Of a stretch of DNA of 64,000 bases, positions 17,415 through 25,989 are shown one piece after another. The notes under the pieces are model-generated. The model saw nothing but the letters and a program-made list of their open reading frames with translations, made no database searches and was not told the origin of the DNA. This stretch comes from JACCSI01 sp035575715. GTDB lineage: Bacteria > Acidobacteriota > Vicinamibacteria > Vicinamibacterales > UBA2999. The position numbers and the translations under genes are program-made. Each line of letters opens with the position of its first letter. Position 1 is the stretch's first letter. The stretch spans positions 78,071-142,070 of the forward strand of contig DATLXN010000040.1 in the NCBI GenBank assembly GCA_035575715.1. Direction: 5' to 3'.

Positions 17415-17453
17415 AGAACTCAGAACTCAGAACTCAGATTCAGAACTCAGAAC
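17415..17453. repeat. Heptamer tandem repeat (AGAACTC)
   Basis: AGAACTC three times, AGATTC, AGAACTC, AGAAC: a 7-bp tandem tract in the divergent spacer 17378-17712. The spacer carries no gene; it holds this tract, the CGACCAC tract and the PPIase -10 box. Confidence 0.85.
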
Positions 17454-17523
17454 AAAACAAACGCACGGCGGAACGACGGAACGGAACACTGGCTACTGGA
17501 GACCGGCCACCGATTACCGACCC

Positions 17524-17606
17524 CGACCACCGACCACCGACCACCGACCACCGACCACCGACCACCGACCACCGACTACTGGCCACCGGCCACCGGCCAC
17601 CGGCTG
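17524..17606. repeat. Heptamer tandem repeat (CGACCAC) with degenerate GGCCACC tail
   Basis: About eight CGACCAC units run from 17524 to about 17576, followed by related GGCCACC units to about 17606. It sits in the same spacer as the AGAACTC tract but with a different unit sequence. It produces spurious open frames rich in His/Arg or Gly/Trp, which I do not call as genes. Confidence 0.85.
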
Positions 17607-17701
17607 GCTGCTTGCGAACTCCGTGTTGTAGACGGCCCGCGTCGTGGACCGGTTCGGCTGTGCGGGTAATTGGCTGACACCAATGGTGGGACGGAGCGCC
17701 T

Positions 17702-17707
17702 TACAAT
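17702..17707 (+). promoter_or_regulatory. -10 box (TACAAT) of the double-PPIase gene
   Basis: TACAAT matches the sigma-70 consensus at five of six positions and ends 5 nt before the ATG at 17713, predicting a leaderless mRNA. It decides the start over the in-frame upstream codons. Confidence 0.5.
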
Positions 17708-17712
17708 CGCTC

Positions 17713-18861
17713 ATGCGCATTGTGTTGGTGATCCTGATCGCGACGCTTGGGCTGGGCGCCACGCAACGGCCGACGTCGAAGCCAGTTCCGCCGAGGGCGC
17801 CGGTCGTCGCACCGCCGTTTCAGAATCCGTATGCCCCCGAGGAACTTCGCAACAAGCAGGCGGTCATCGAGACCGCCGCGGGCACGATCGTCCTGGACCT
17901 GCTCGATGAGCGGGCGCCGATGCATGTTGCGCATTTCATCAAGACCGCACGTGACGGCAACTACGACGGCACTACGTTCCATCGCGTCATCCGTCACGGG
18001 ATCATCCAGGGCGGCGATCCGCTGTCGAAGGACCTGACGGCCGGGGATCGTTACGGCACCGGCGGACTGAACCGGCTCACACCGGAGTTGAATTCAGAGA
18101 AACACACGCGCGGCGCCGTGTCAGCCGTGCTGGTCCCGAACCGGCCCGATAGCGCGGGGACGCAGTTTTTTATCTGCGTGGCCGACCAGCCGGCGCTGGA
18201 CGGGCAATACACGATCTTCGCGCGGGTGGCGGAAGGCATCGCCGTCGCGCAAAAACTCTCGGAAGCCGCGGCCAACGACAAAGGGGCGCCTATTGAACGC
18301 CTCGTGATGACCAAAGTGACGATCCGCGAGAAGCCCGCGCCAGTGCCGGAGCCATTCGCCACTGACCCAGTGTCCGCTTTATCGCAATACCGCGCCGTCC
18401 TCGAAACATCGCTTGGCGAGGTGACAATCGAGTTCACGCCGGACAAAGCGCCCGAGCATGTGCGTAACTTCCTCCGCCTCGCCGGCGCTGGCGTGTATGA
18501 CGGCACCACCTTCCATCGCGTGGTCAAGGGATTCGTCGTGCAGACCGGGCACATGCCGACGCGGCGTGAACCGCTGGCCGAGCATCAGCAGAAGTTTGTC
18601 CGCGATCTGAAAGCGGAGTTCAACGATCAGCCCCACGACCTCGGCACCGTGTCAATGGCGCGGCTGGCTGACCCGGACACCGCGAATACCTCGTTCTTCA
18701 TCGTCACCGCGCGAGCGCAGATGCTCGATAACAAGTACACCGTGTTCGGGCGTGTCGTCAGCGGCTTGGACGTCGTCCAGAAGATCGAGGCGGCGGCGGT
18801 CAACGGTGAGTCGCCGGTGGACAGAATCGAGTTGCGGCGCGTTCGCGTGGAACGCAGGTAG
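17713..18861 (+). CDS. Exported peptidyl-prolyl isomerase with two cyclophilin domains
   Basis: A 382-residue protein. A signal peptide (MRIVLVILIATLGLGA) and a Pro-rich linker precede cyclophilin domain 1 (about 48-205; AVIETAAGTIVLDLL, YDGTTFHRVIRHGIIQGGD, SAGTQFFICVADQPALDG) and domain 2 (about 225-380; AVLETSLGEVTIEF, YDGTTFHRVVKGFVVQTG, NTSFFIVTARAQMLDN). Both keep the TFHR catalytic arginine. It would assist folding of exported proteins by proline isomerisation. Its TAG stop is the TAG of a repeat tag. The promoter is leaderless-type. It is a single gene. Confidence 0.9.
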   Translation: MRIVLVILIATLGLGATQRPTSKPVPPRAPVVAPPFQNPYAPEELRNKQAVIETAAGTIVLDLLDERAPMHVAHFIKTARDGNYDGTTFHRVIRHGIIQGGDPLSKDLTAGDRYGTGGLNRLTPELNSEKHTRGAVSAVLVPNRPDSAGTQFFICVADQPALDGQYTIFARVAEGIAVAQKLSEAAANDKGAPIERLVMTKVTIREKPAPVPEPFATDPVSALSQYRAVLETSLGEVTIEFTPDKAPEHVRNFLRLAGAGVYDGTTFHRVVKGFVVQTGHMPTRREPLAEHQQKFVRDLKAEFNDQPHDLGTVSMARLADPDTANTSFFIVTARAQMLDNKYTVFGRVVSGLDVVQKIEAAAVNGESPVDRIELRRVRVERR

Positions 18862-18972
18862 GACGCGAGGCGTTGGGCGCGACGCGCAGGACACGGCGAC
18901 TTTGCTGACGTGCGGGACACGCGGCGCTACGCGCGCGTGCAGGAGCGTCGCCGTTCGGCGACGCGTCGGCAT
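18859..18972 (+). repeat. Tag-plus-stem-loop array anchored on the PPIase stop codon
   Basis: The PPIase TAG (18859-18861) is part of the first tag GTAGGAC. Further tags GCAGGAC, GCGGGAC and GCAGGAG follow at about 27-bp spacing, each ahead of a GC-rich near-palindrome such as GCGTCGCCGTTCGGCGACGC (a perfect stem with a TT/UUCG-type loop). The orientation is the same as the gene it follows. This fills the whole spacer to the convergent gene at 18975. Confidence 0.72.
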
Positions 18973-18974
18973 CG

Positions 18975-19742
18975 TCAGAATCGGACAGCGCGCGTAATCG
19001 CGACGCCGGCGCGCACCAACGGCGCCAGCGCAGCGGCCGACTCCGCTTCCCCCATCCGCGCCATCACGACGCCGTCGGGAAGAAACAAGATCCACGGGCG
19101 ACGGTAGCCTTGCATCGATTCAGGCGCGCTGCTGAAGTGGTTGGCGATCACCTCGGCCAGGCCGCGTGAAAACAGGTTGGCGGCGTCCGCCGGATTCTGC
19201 GCCATCACCGCAAAGCCCGGCACTTGCTCTTCGTACCGTTCGACACGCTTCAAGGCGCCGGCGTCGACCGATTGGCCAATCTGGTCGCCGAAGTACAGAT
19301 CAAGCGTCTTATCCAGCGCGAAATAGACCGCCTTCATCGCCAGTGCGCCGAACATGCCCTCGGGCGGCGGCTGCGCCTTGGGGACCTCAGTGCCTTCGGG
19401 CAGTCCCATCAGCAGTACCGGTGCAGAGGTGCCGCGCAGGCCGATGCTGTGCCACCGCGTCACACTCAGGCCGCGGTTTTTGGACGAAGACTTGGGGTGC
19501 TTGCGAAAAATGTCCTCGGCCTTCCAGCGCACGTCCTGCTCGGTACCGGTCCAGCGGACGGTGCGTTCGCGGCCACTCAGCTCGGTGGCCACGTTCCAGC
19601 CGTGGGCGAGCGCCTCAGGTTTCAGCCGCTCAGCGAGTTCCTCGACCTTGCGCGTGTTGGCGCGGCGCAGGTAGAAGAACAGCGTGGCGAACAGGGCGAA
19701 GAGGATCAGGTTGGTCAGGCCCCACTGCACGAGGGTATTCAT
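18975..19742 (-). CDS. Membrane-anchored protein of unknown function, third gene of the dut-dinB operon
   Basis: A 255-residue protein with one N-terminal TM segment (WGLTNLILFALFATLFFYLRR, residues 8-28) and a cytoplasmic-looking remainder. The latter includes a GWNVATELSGRERTVRWTGTEQD beta-rich region and a C-terminal RPWILFLPDGVVMARMGEAE strand pair. No family is recognised. Its SD (GAGGA) overlaps the dinB TGA stop 4 nt before the ATG, so it is translated in line with dinB. Whether it acts with DNA polymerase IV or is just co-transcribed cannot be told. Confidence 0.7.
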   Translation of the reverse strand: MNTLVQWGLTNLILFALFATLFFYLRRANTRKVEELAERLKPEALAHGWNVATELSGRERTVRWTGTEQDVRWKAEDIFRKHPKSSSKNRGLSVTRWHSIGLRGTSAPVLLMGLPEGTEVPKAQPPPEGMFGALAMKAVYFALDKTLDLYFGDQIGQSVDAGALKRVERYEEQVPGFAVMAQNPADAANLFSRGLAEVIANHFSSAPESMQGYRRPWILFLPDGVVMARMGEAESAAALAPLVRAGVAITRAVRF

Positions 19743-19748
19743 AAGTCC

Positions 19749-20840
19749 TCAATCGAACGGCAGTCGCGGTGCGTCGTCGGACACCCGACGCGTCTTGACC
19801 GGCGTTTCGCTTTCTTCGAGATTATGAACGCTGACGCCGAGCAGCCGCACCGGGCGCTGTCCAGCCTCGGTCTTGTCGAGCAGTGCTAACCCGCGCGCGG
19901 CGATGGCGTCCGCATCGCGCGTCGGCCTGGGCTCGCTTTGACTGCGCGTGATCGTGGTGAAGTCGTCGTAGCGCATCTTGAGCACGACGGTGCGCGCGTA
20001 GAGCGCACGCTTGTCGAGCCACTTCGCCGCGTCGCGGGCCATCTCGTCGATCTCGCGGCGGATTTCGGTCAGGTCGGTGAGATCGTGTTCGTAGGTGCAT
20101 TCCGATCCAGCGGACTTGCGGTCTTCGTTGGGGTCCACTTCACGATCGTCGTGTCCGAGCGAGAGATCGCGGAGCCACTCGGCAGAGCTGCCGACGACCG
20201 CGCGCAGGGCCTCGAGCGAGTGGTTGCGGACGTCGACGAGCTTGAGAATCCCGTGCGCGCGCAGGCGCGCCGCTGTTTTCGGCCCGACGCCCCAGAGCGC
20301 GTCGACGGGAAGGCCGTGCAGGAACGATTCAATCCGCTCCGGGGCAATCACGGTCAGGCCATCCGGCTTCTGCCAGCCCGATGCAATCTTGGCAAGAAAC
20401 TTATTCGGCGCGACACCAGCCGAGGCAGTCAACCCCGTGCTGTCCTTGATCGCCTGCTTGATCCGTTTGGCCACCGTCACGCCGAGCGGCTCGTTCCACG
20501 CGTTCTGCGTGACGTCGAGATAAGCCTCGTCGAGCGAGAGTGGTTCGACTAGAGGCGTAACCTCCCGGTAGATCGCGAAGACCAGCTGCGAGACCGCGCG
20601 ATATTTCTCGAAGTCGGGGCGAATGATGATCAGTGACGGACAGAGGCGCACGGCGCGCGACATCGGGATCGCCGACCGCACGCCAAACGTGCGCGCTTCA
20701 TAACTGGCGGCCGCGACGACGCCACGCTTGGACGGATCACCACCCACCGCCACCGGCTTGCCGCGGATGACGGGGTTGTCGCGCTGTTCGACGGATGCGT
20801 AGAAGGCATCCATGTCGATGTGAAGAATCCTTCTCAGCAC
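19749..20840 (-). CDS. dinB: DNA polymerase IV (Y-family, DinB)
   Basis: A 363-residue translesion polymerase. The catalytic blocks are HIDMDAFYASVEQ (Asp8-type metal ligand, about residues 7-19), SYEARTFGVRSAIPM (about 45-60) and PLSLDEAYLDVT (catalytic Asp-Glu, about 100-112). LTASAGVAPNKFLAKIAS (about 135), the HhH motif VDALWGVGPKTAARLRAHGI (about 175, in outline) and a C-terminal little-finger domain follow. The length is standard. The GTG start at 20840 lies inside an AGTGCTG heptamer tract directly after an in-frame TGA; the next ATG would cut into the HIDMD motif, so the GTG is preferred. It is second in the dut operon. Confidence 0.92.
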   Translation of the reverse strand: MLRRILHIDMDAFYASVEQRDNPVIRGKPVAVGGDPSKRGVVAAASYEARTFGVRSAIPMSRAVRLCPSLIIIRPDFEKYRAVSQLVFAIYREVTPLVEPLSLDEAYLDVTQNAWNEPLGVTVAKRIKQAIKDSTGLTASAGVAPNKFLAKIASGWQKPDGLTVIAPERIESFLHGLPVDALWGVGPKTAARLRAHGILKLVDVRNHSLEALRAVVGSSAEWLRDLSLGHDDREVDPNEDRKSAGSECTYEHDLTDLTEIRREIDEMARDAAKWLDKRALYARTVVLKMRYDDFTTITRSQSEPRPTRDADAIAARGLALLDKTEAGQRPVRLLGVSVHNLEESETPVKTRRVSDDAPRLPFD

Positions 20841-20857
20841 TCAGCACTCAGCACTCA
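20833..20857. repeat. Heptamer tandem repeat (CTCAGCA) between dut and dinB
   Basis: Three full CTCAGCA units plus a partial one (minus strand: TGCTGAG) fill the dut-dinB junction. The tract begins at the dut TGA stop and contains the GTG start of dinB, so it sits within translated signals rather than in a free spacer. Confidence 0.85.
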
Positions 20858-21283
20858 AGCTCCCGTGCTACCGAAACCGCCTCTCGACGGCTCGCTGATG
20901 CCGGCCTCCTCGAATTCGACGCGCGGAGCTGCCAGGACGATGCCTTGCGCCAGCCGGTCGCCGCGCTTCACCGACACGAGTTCCTTGGTGACGTTCATCA
21001 CCTGAATCTTGACCTCGTCGGTAGGGCCGCAATAATCCGAGTCGATGACGCCGACACCATTAGGCACCACCAAACCGCGCTTGAGCGGGGTGCTGCTCCG
21101 CGCAATCAGCGCGAAGAAAGAACCGGCGGGCACTTTGACCACCAGTCCCGTTCCGACCAGCCGGATCTCTCCGGGCGGCACGTCGACGTCCTCGGCGGCG
21201 GCCAGGTCGAACCCGGCGGCGCCAGGACTGCTGTAGACGGGTAGTGGGACGGAAGGATTGAGTCGGGTAATCCGCACGCGCAT
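20855..21283 (-). CDS. dut: Deoxyuridine 5'-triphosphate nucleotidohydrolase (dUTPase)
   Basis: A 142-residue trimeric dUTPase that hydrolyses dUTP to dUMP and pyrophosphate, keeping uracil out of DNA. Motif 1 is SPGAAGFDLAA (about 19-29), motif 2 ARSSTPLKRGL (about 62-72), motif 3 NGVGVIDSDYCGP (about 75-87; catalytic Asp), motif 4 RGDRLAQGIVLA (about 107-118), and motif 5 RGGFGSTGA is the C-terminal arm. It is complete. A TACTAT box ends 6 nt before the ATG. It leads an operon with dinB and a membrane protein. Confidence 0.95.
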   Translation of the reverse strand: MRVRITRLNPSVPLPVYSSPGAAGFDLAAAEDVDVPPGEIRLVGTGLVVKVPAGSFFALIARSSTPLKRGLVVPNGVGVIDSDYCGPTDEVKIQVMNVTKELVSVKRGDRLAQGIVLAAPRVEFEEAGISEPSRGGFGSTGA

Positions 21284-21286
21284 CGA

Positions 21287-21316
21287 ACCATAGTAATAGG
21301 TGCGCAGTACTATGGT
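21287..21316. promoter_or_regulatory. Inverted repeat with mirrored -10 boxes between dut and the M16 peptidase gene
   Basis: ACCATAGTA (21287-21295) and TACTATGGT (21308-21316) are perfect 9-bp inverted arms with a 12-bp spacer. Each arm presents TACTAT to one strand: the minus-strand copy ends 6 nt before the dut ATG. The plus-strand copy would start a transcript near 21320, about 50 nt before the peptidase ATG. It may double as an operator or hairpin. Confidence 0.5.
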
Positions 21317-21371
21317 GCTACGGTGCGACGCGCCGTGCCAGGTGCGGCAACATACCAGTGTGAGGGTGTCG

Positions 21372-24212
21372 ATGAAGCGAACGTTTGTCAGTCTGCTGAT
21401 TATTGGGGCGTGCGTCGGGTTGACAACCGATGCGCTCCTGGACGCCTCACAAGCAGCGCCGGCGGCGCAGCCATTGGCCCTGGACCAGGTGCTGCCGATC
21501 GATACCGCGGTGCGTACCGGCCAGTTGTCGAACGGATTGCGCTATTTCATTCGCCGCAACACGCGCCCGGCGAACCGTGTCTCCCTGCGGCTGGCGGTCA
21601 ATGTCGGGTCGATTCACGAGGACGACGACCAACGCGGGTTGGCGCACTTTCTCGAGCACATGGCGTTCAACGGCACCGAGAACTTCAAGCCCGGGGAGCT
21701 GATTACGTTCCTCGAATCGATCGGCGCACGCTTTGGACCGCACGTCAACGCCTACACGTCGTTTGACGAGACGGTTTACATGCTCGACGTGCCGACCGAT
21801 AAGCCTGGCTACGTCGATCGCGGGTTGCTGGCGTTGTACGACTTCGGCGCCGGAATGTCCCTCAGCCAGGCGGAGATCGATAAGGAACGCGGTGTGGTCA
21901 TCGAAGAGTGGCGCGGCCGTTTGGGGGCGGGGTCGCGCCTGACCGACAAGCAGTTGCCGATTCTGTTGTCGAAATCACGTTATGCCGAGCGCCTTCCGAT
22001 CGGCACGCCGGAGATTCTGAAATCGTTTCCACGCCAGCGCATTCTCGATTTTTATCGCCGTTGGTATCGCCCCGATCAGATGGCGGTCGTCGTGGTCGGC
22101 GATATCGATCCCGCTGAGGCGCAGAAGATGGTCGAACAGCGCTTTGGCAGGATCGCGGCGGTGACGACCCCGATCGAAACTGTGGAACGCGCGGTGCCGG
22201 GTCACAAGGAAACGCTTTTTGCGATCGCGACCGATCCGGAAGCACAGGGTTGGTCGGTTGCACTCGCGCACAAGCGGCCGGTCGAAGTCGACCAGACGGT
22301 GGGTGAGTATCGGCGCTCATTGATTCAGCAGCTTGCGACGCAGATGCTGAATCTGCGTTTGCGCGAGATCGCGCGGAAACCCAACGCGCCGTTTCTCGGT
22401 GCGGAGGCAGAAGGGTCCGCTCTCGGCCGATCCGTCGAGATGTACGAGCTTGGCGCGTCGGTACCCGAGGGCGGCATCTCCGCCGGGCTCGAGGCGCTGA
22501 TTGTCGAAGCGCGCCGCATGCAGCAATTTGGTTTTGCTCAGGATGAACTTGATCGGGCGCGGGCTGGGGTGTTGGCCTCTTATGAGCGCGCCCTGAAGGA
22601 GCGCGACACCAATGAGAGCCGCGGCTACGCTGATGAATACGTCCGCGCCTTTCTGGAGCGCGAACCGATTCCTGGGATCGAGTTCGAGCACCGCATCGCG
22701 TCAACGTTGTTGCCTGCAGTGACCGTCGCGGAAGTCACAGCTGAAGCGCGCAAATTAATCAGCGACGAAAACCGCGTCGTCGTCGTCGTCGCACCCGAGA
22801 AGAAAGAGCTGCCGGTTCCAACCGAAGCCGCGCTGCGCTCGGCGATGGCCAGGGCCGAGAAGGCGCCGATCGAGGCCTACACCGATGCGTTGGCCGGACG
22901 CGAGCTGGTCGAGAAGCCACCGGTGCCGGGCAAAGTCACTGCGCGACGAACCGTGCCCGAAGTGGATGCGACGGTGATGACCCTGTCAAACGGCGTCGAG
23001 GTATGGCTCAAACCCACCGACTTCAAGAACGACCAGGTGATCATCAGCGCCTATGCCAAGGGCGGCGCATCGCTTGCCTCAGAGGCCGATTTTCAAGAGG
23101 CCAGCCTCGCCACCTCGTTGGTTGGCATCGGCGGCCTCGGTGGTCTCAGTCCGGTCGACCTGAGCAAGTTACTGGCCGGGAAGATCGCGCAGGCGTCGCC
23201 GTCAATCGGCACCTACACCCACGGGATCAACGGCGCGGCGTCGCCGCGCGATCTCGAAACGGCATTCAAGCTGAATTACCTCGCCTTCACCGCGCCGAAC
23301 TTGACCCGGGAGTCGTTCGAGCTGATGAAGCGGCGGATCGCCAGCGTGCTCGAGAATCAGGCGCAGAACCCGGGTTTTGTGTTCAACGAACGGGTTGATC
23401 AAATCAACACCTCGAACCACTACAGTGCCAAAGCGCTGACCGTCGCCGATATCGGCGCGCTCGATCTTGAGGTGATGCAGCGGTTCTATCGCGAGCGTTT
23501 CAGCAATGCCGCCGACTTCACCTATTTCATCGTTGGCGCGTTCACCGTCGACGAGATCACACCGCTCCTGGAGAAGTGGATCGCCACGCTGCCGTCAACC
23601 GGCAAGCGAACCTCGGCGTTCCGCGAGATCGGTGTGCGATTCCCCACGGCGACGTCGCGCGATGAAGTGCGCAAGGGCCGTGAACCGCGCGGGCAGACGG
23701 TGATGTCGTTTTTTGCCGACACCAAGCTCGACGAACTGGAGATGCACCGCGCTCGCGCCGCGGCCTCGCTTCTCGGGACCCGCTTGCGCGACATCCTGCG
23801 CGAGGAACTGGGCGGCACCTACGGGGTCAGCGTCGGGTACGAAAATTCACTACCGGCGCCGGGTTACGGATCGATGACCGTCACATTTGGCAGCGACCCG
23901 GGGAACATCGAGAAACTCACCGCGGAGGTGGTGAAGGAAGTGGAGCGGCTGAAGGCGCAGGGGCCCAGTGCGGAAGACGTCGGGCGGGTGCAGGAGTTGG
24001 AACGGCGCGACCTGGAAACGGCGGTCAAGCAGAATGCCTACTGGATTGGCTCGTTGCAAACCGTGCATATGCTCGGGTGGGATCCCAACGGCATTACCCG
24101 CCGCGAAGCGCGTATTCAGAGCCTGACGCCGCAGGTGCTGCACGAGACGTTCAAGAAATATTTTCCGGCCGACCGGTATACCGTCGTGACCCTTAAACCC
24201 GAACAGCCGTAG
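21372..24212 (+). CDS. M16 family (insulinase-like) zinc metallopeptidase, two-unit form
   Basis: A 946-residue exported peptidase. The signal segment MKRTFVSLLIIGAC contains a possible lipobox (IGAC). The active N-terminal M16 unit has the inverted zinc motif HFLEH (92-96) followed by MAFNGTENF, and the glutamate about 77 residues later in DKERGVVIEEWR. M16_C domains follow. The second half (from about 520, ATVMTLSNGVEVWLKPTDFKNDQV) is the non-catalytic clamshell half. It probably degrades oligopeptides in the periplasm. The ATG at 21372 was chosen because it gives the signal peptide; the longer reading adds unrelated residues. Confidence 0.9.
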   Translation: MKRTFVSLLIIGACVGLTTDALLDASQAAPAAQPLALDQVLPIDTAVRTGQLSNGLRYFIRRNTRPANRVSLRLAVNVGSIHEDDDQRGLAHFLEHMAFNGTENFKPGELITFLESIGARFGPHVNAYTSFDETVYMLDVPTDKPGYVDRGLLALYDFGAGMSLSQAEIDKERGVVIEEWRGRLGAGSRLTDKQLPILLSKSRYAERLPIGTPEILKSFPRQRILDFYRRWYRPDQMAVVVVGDIDPAEAQKMVEQRFGRIAAVTTPIETVERAVPGHKETLFAIATDPEAQGWSVALAHKRPVEVDQTVGEYRRSLIQQLATQMLNLRLREIARKPNAPFLGAEAEGSALGRSVEMYELGASVPEGGISAGLEALIVEARRMQQFGFAQDELDRARAGVLASYERALKERDTNESRGYADEYVRAFLEREPIPGIEFEHRIASTLLPAVTVAEVTAEARKLISDENRVVVVVAPEKKELPVPTEAALRSAMARAEKAPIEAYTDALAGRELVEKPPVPGKVTARRTVPEVDATVMTLSNGVEVWLKPTDFKNDQVIISAYAKGGASLASEADFQEASLATSLVGIGGLGGLSPVDLSKLLAGKIAQASPSIGTYTHGINGAASPRDLETAFKLNYLAFTAPNLTRESFELMKRRIASVLENQAQNPGFVFNERVDQINTSNHYSAKALTVADIGALDLEVMQRFYRERFSNAADFTYFIVGAFTVDEITPLLEKWIATLPSTGKRTSAFREIGVRFPTATSRDEVRKGREPRGQTVMSFFADTKLDELEMHRARAAASLLGTRLRDILREELGGTYGVSVGYENSLPAPGYGSMTVTFGSDPGNIEKLTAEVVKEVERLKAQGPSAEDVGRVQELERRDLETAVKQNAYWIGSLQTVHMLGWDPNGITRREARIQSLTPQVLHETFKKYFPADRYTVVTLKPEQP

Positions 24213-24240
24213 GGGGACAGGGTTCTGCGAACCTGTCCCC
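24213..24240 (+). terminator. Strong hairpin after the M16 peptidase gene
   Basis: GGGGACAGG-G-TTC pairs with GAACCTGTCCCC around a TGC loop, a 12-bp stem with one bulged G, starting at the stop codon. No T-tract follows. The sequence type (GGGGACAGGTTC) looks like a dispersed repeat as well as a terminator. Confidence 0.55.
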
Positions 24241-24289
24241 GTTCTTCGCTGTGCCTCTGTGGCTTGTACCTGATATCCTCAGAAGGTTT

Positions 24290-25969
24290 ATGCCACCGCA
24301 GTACGTCTTCACCATGAAAGGTCTCGGGAAGACACACCAACCCGACACCGTCGTTCTCAAAGATATTTGGCTCTCGTTTCTGCCCGGCGCCAAGATTGGC
24401 GTGCTCGGCGCCAACGGCTCCGGCAAGTCGACGCTGCTCAAGATCATGGCCGGCCTCGAGACCAACTTTGTCGGCGAGGCCTTTCCCGGCGAAGGCGTCT
24501 CGATCGGCTATCTCGCGCAGGAGCCGACGCTCAATCCCGACAAGGATGTGCGCGGCAACGTCGAGGAAGGCGTCGCGCCGATTCGACAGTTGCTCGATCG
24601 CTACGATGCGGTCAACATCAAGCTCGGCGAAGAGCTGACGCCCGAGGAAATGGACAAGGTCCTCGACGAGCAGAGCAAGCTGCAGGACAAGATCGACGCG
24701 TCGAATGCCTGGGACCTCGACTCGCGCGTTGAGCTGGCGATGGATTCGCTGCGCCTGCCGCCGGCCGATGCCGACGTCTCGACACTCTCGGGCGGTGAGC
24801 GTCGCCGGGTCGCCCTCTGTCGCTTGCTCCTGCAGTCGCCGGACCTGCTGCTGCTCGACGAACCGACCAACCATCTCGACGCCGAGTCGGTGGCGTGGCT
24901 GGAACGCTTCCTCAAGGACTATCAGGGCACCGTCGTCGCGGTGACCCATGACCGCTACTTCCTCGATAATGTCGCCGGCTGGATCCTCGAACTCGATCGC
25001 TCGACGGGCATACCGTACGAGGGGAACTATTCCGGCTGGCTCGAACAGAAGCGCAATCGCCTCGCCGGTGAAGAGAAGGCGGAATCCAAGCGTCAGCGGT
25101 CGCTTCAGCGTGAGCTCGACTGGATCCGCATGTCGCCGCGCGCGCGACAGGCGAAAGGCAAGGCGCGTCTCAATGCCTACGAGGAGTTGCTCGCCGAGGA
25201 TACGGCGCAAAAAGTCGACACCGTCGAGATCTACATTCCGCCGGGTCCGCGTCTCGGTGACATCGTGGTCCAGGCCCGTAATGTGCGGAAGGCCTACGGC
25301 GACCTGGTGCTCTTCGAAGATCTGAATTTTACGCTACCGCGCGGCGGGATCGTCGGCGTGATCGGTCCCAACGGCGCCGGCAAGACGACGACCTTTCGCA
25401 TGATTACCGGCGCCGAGCAACCCGACGGCGGCACGCTGCGGCTCGGAGAAACAGTACAGCTCGGGTATGTCGACCAGTCGCGCGACGCGCTCAGCCCGAA
25501 CAACAGCGTGTGGGAAGAAGTGACCGGCGGGGAAGACGAATTGCTGGTCGGCAAACGCACCGTCGCGTCGCGCGCCTACGTGTCGTGGTTCAACTTCAAA
25601 GGCGCGACGCAACAGCGCAAAGTCGGATCGCTGTCGGGCGGCGAGCGTAACCGCGTTCACCTGGCGAAGCTGCTGCGGACCGGCTGCAACCTGCTGCTGC
25701 TCGACGAACCGACCAACGATCTCGACGTCGATACGCTGCGTGCACTCGAAGAAGCGCTGCTCAATTTCGCCGGCTGCGCCGTGGTGATTAGCCATGACCG
25801 CTGGTTCCTCGATCGCATTGCGACGCATATCCTCGCCTTCGAAGGCGACTCTGAAGCGGTGTGGTTCGAAGGCAACTATCAGGACTACGAAGCCGATCGC
25901 AAGCGTCGCCTTGGCGCGGCGGCCGATCAGCCGCACCGGATCAAGTACCGGAAGCTGACCAGAAGCTAA
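24290..25969 (+). CDS. ettA: ABC-F translational throttle EttA
   Basis: A 559-residue soluble protein with two ABC ATPase domains and no membrane segments, matching EttA in length and in its opening (QYVFTMKGLGKTH). It binds the ribosomal E site and gates the first elongation step according to ATP/ADP level. Walker A 1 is GANGSGKST (about 40), signature 1 LSGGERRRVALCRLLL (about 165), with LLLDEPTNHLDAESVAWLE following. The P-site tRNA interaction linker is about 245-315. Walker A 2 is GPNGAGKTT (about 360), signature 2 LSGGERNRVHLAKLL (about 450), then DEPTNDLDVDTLRALEEA. The ATG at 24290 has AGAAGG 3 nt upstream and TATCCT 10 nt upstream. Confidence 0.94.
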   Translation: MPPQYVFTMKGLGKTHQPDTVVLKDIWLSFLPGAKIGVLGANGSGKSTLLKIMAGLETNFVGEAFPGEGVSIGYLAQEPTLNPDKDVRGNVEEGVAPIRQLLDRYDAVNIKLGEELTPEEMDKVLDEQSKLQDKIDASNAWDLDSRVELAMDSLRLPPADADVSTLSGGERRRVALCRLLLQSPDLLLLDEPTNHLDAESVAWLERFLKDYQGTVVAVTHDRYFLDNVAGWILELDRSTGIPYEGNYSGWLEQKRNRLAGEEKAESKRQRSLQRELDWIRMSPRARQAKGKARLNAYEELLAEDTAQKVDTVEIYIPPGPRLGDIVVQARNVRKAYGDLVLFEDLNFTLPRGGIVGVIGPNGAGKTTTFRMITGAEQPDGGTLRLGETVQLGYVDQSRDALSPNNSVWEEVTGGEDELLVGKRTVASRAYVSWFNFKGATQQRKVGSLSGGERNRVHLAKLLRTGCNLLLLDEPTNDLDVDTLRALEEALLNFAGCAVVISHDRWFLDRIATHILAFEGDSEAVWFEGNYQDYEADRKRRLGAAADQPHRIKYRKLTRS

Positions 25970-25989
25970 CAGAAGGGGAGAGGCACACC

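Noticed and set aside
17524..17606. Open frames across the CGACCAC tract encoding low-complexity peptides
   Set aside because: They are produced by the tandem repeat in all frames and have no start signals or family features.
20840..21283. dut plus dinB as part of a phage or SOS island
   Set aside because: No phage genes, integrase or LexA-type box seen; both genes are ordinary chromosomal forms.
24213..24240. GGGGACAGG hairpin as a transposon end
   Set aside because: No matching second end, target duplication or transposase; it starts at a stop codon and fits a terminator or small palindromic repeat better.
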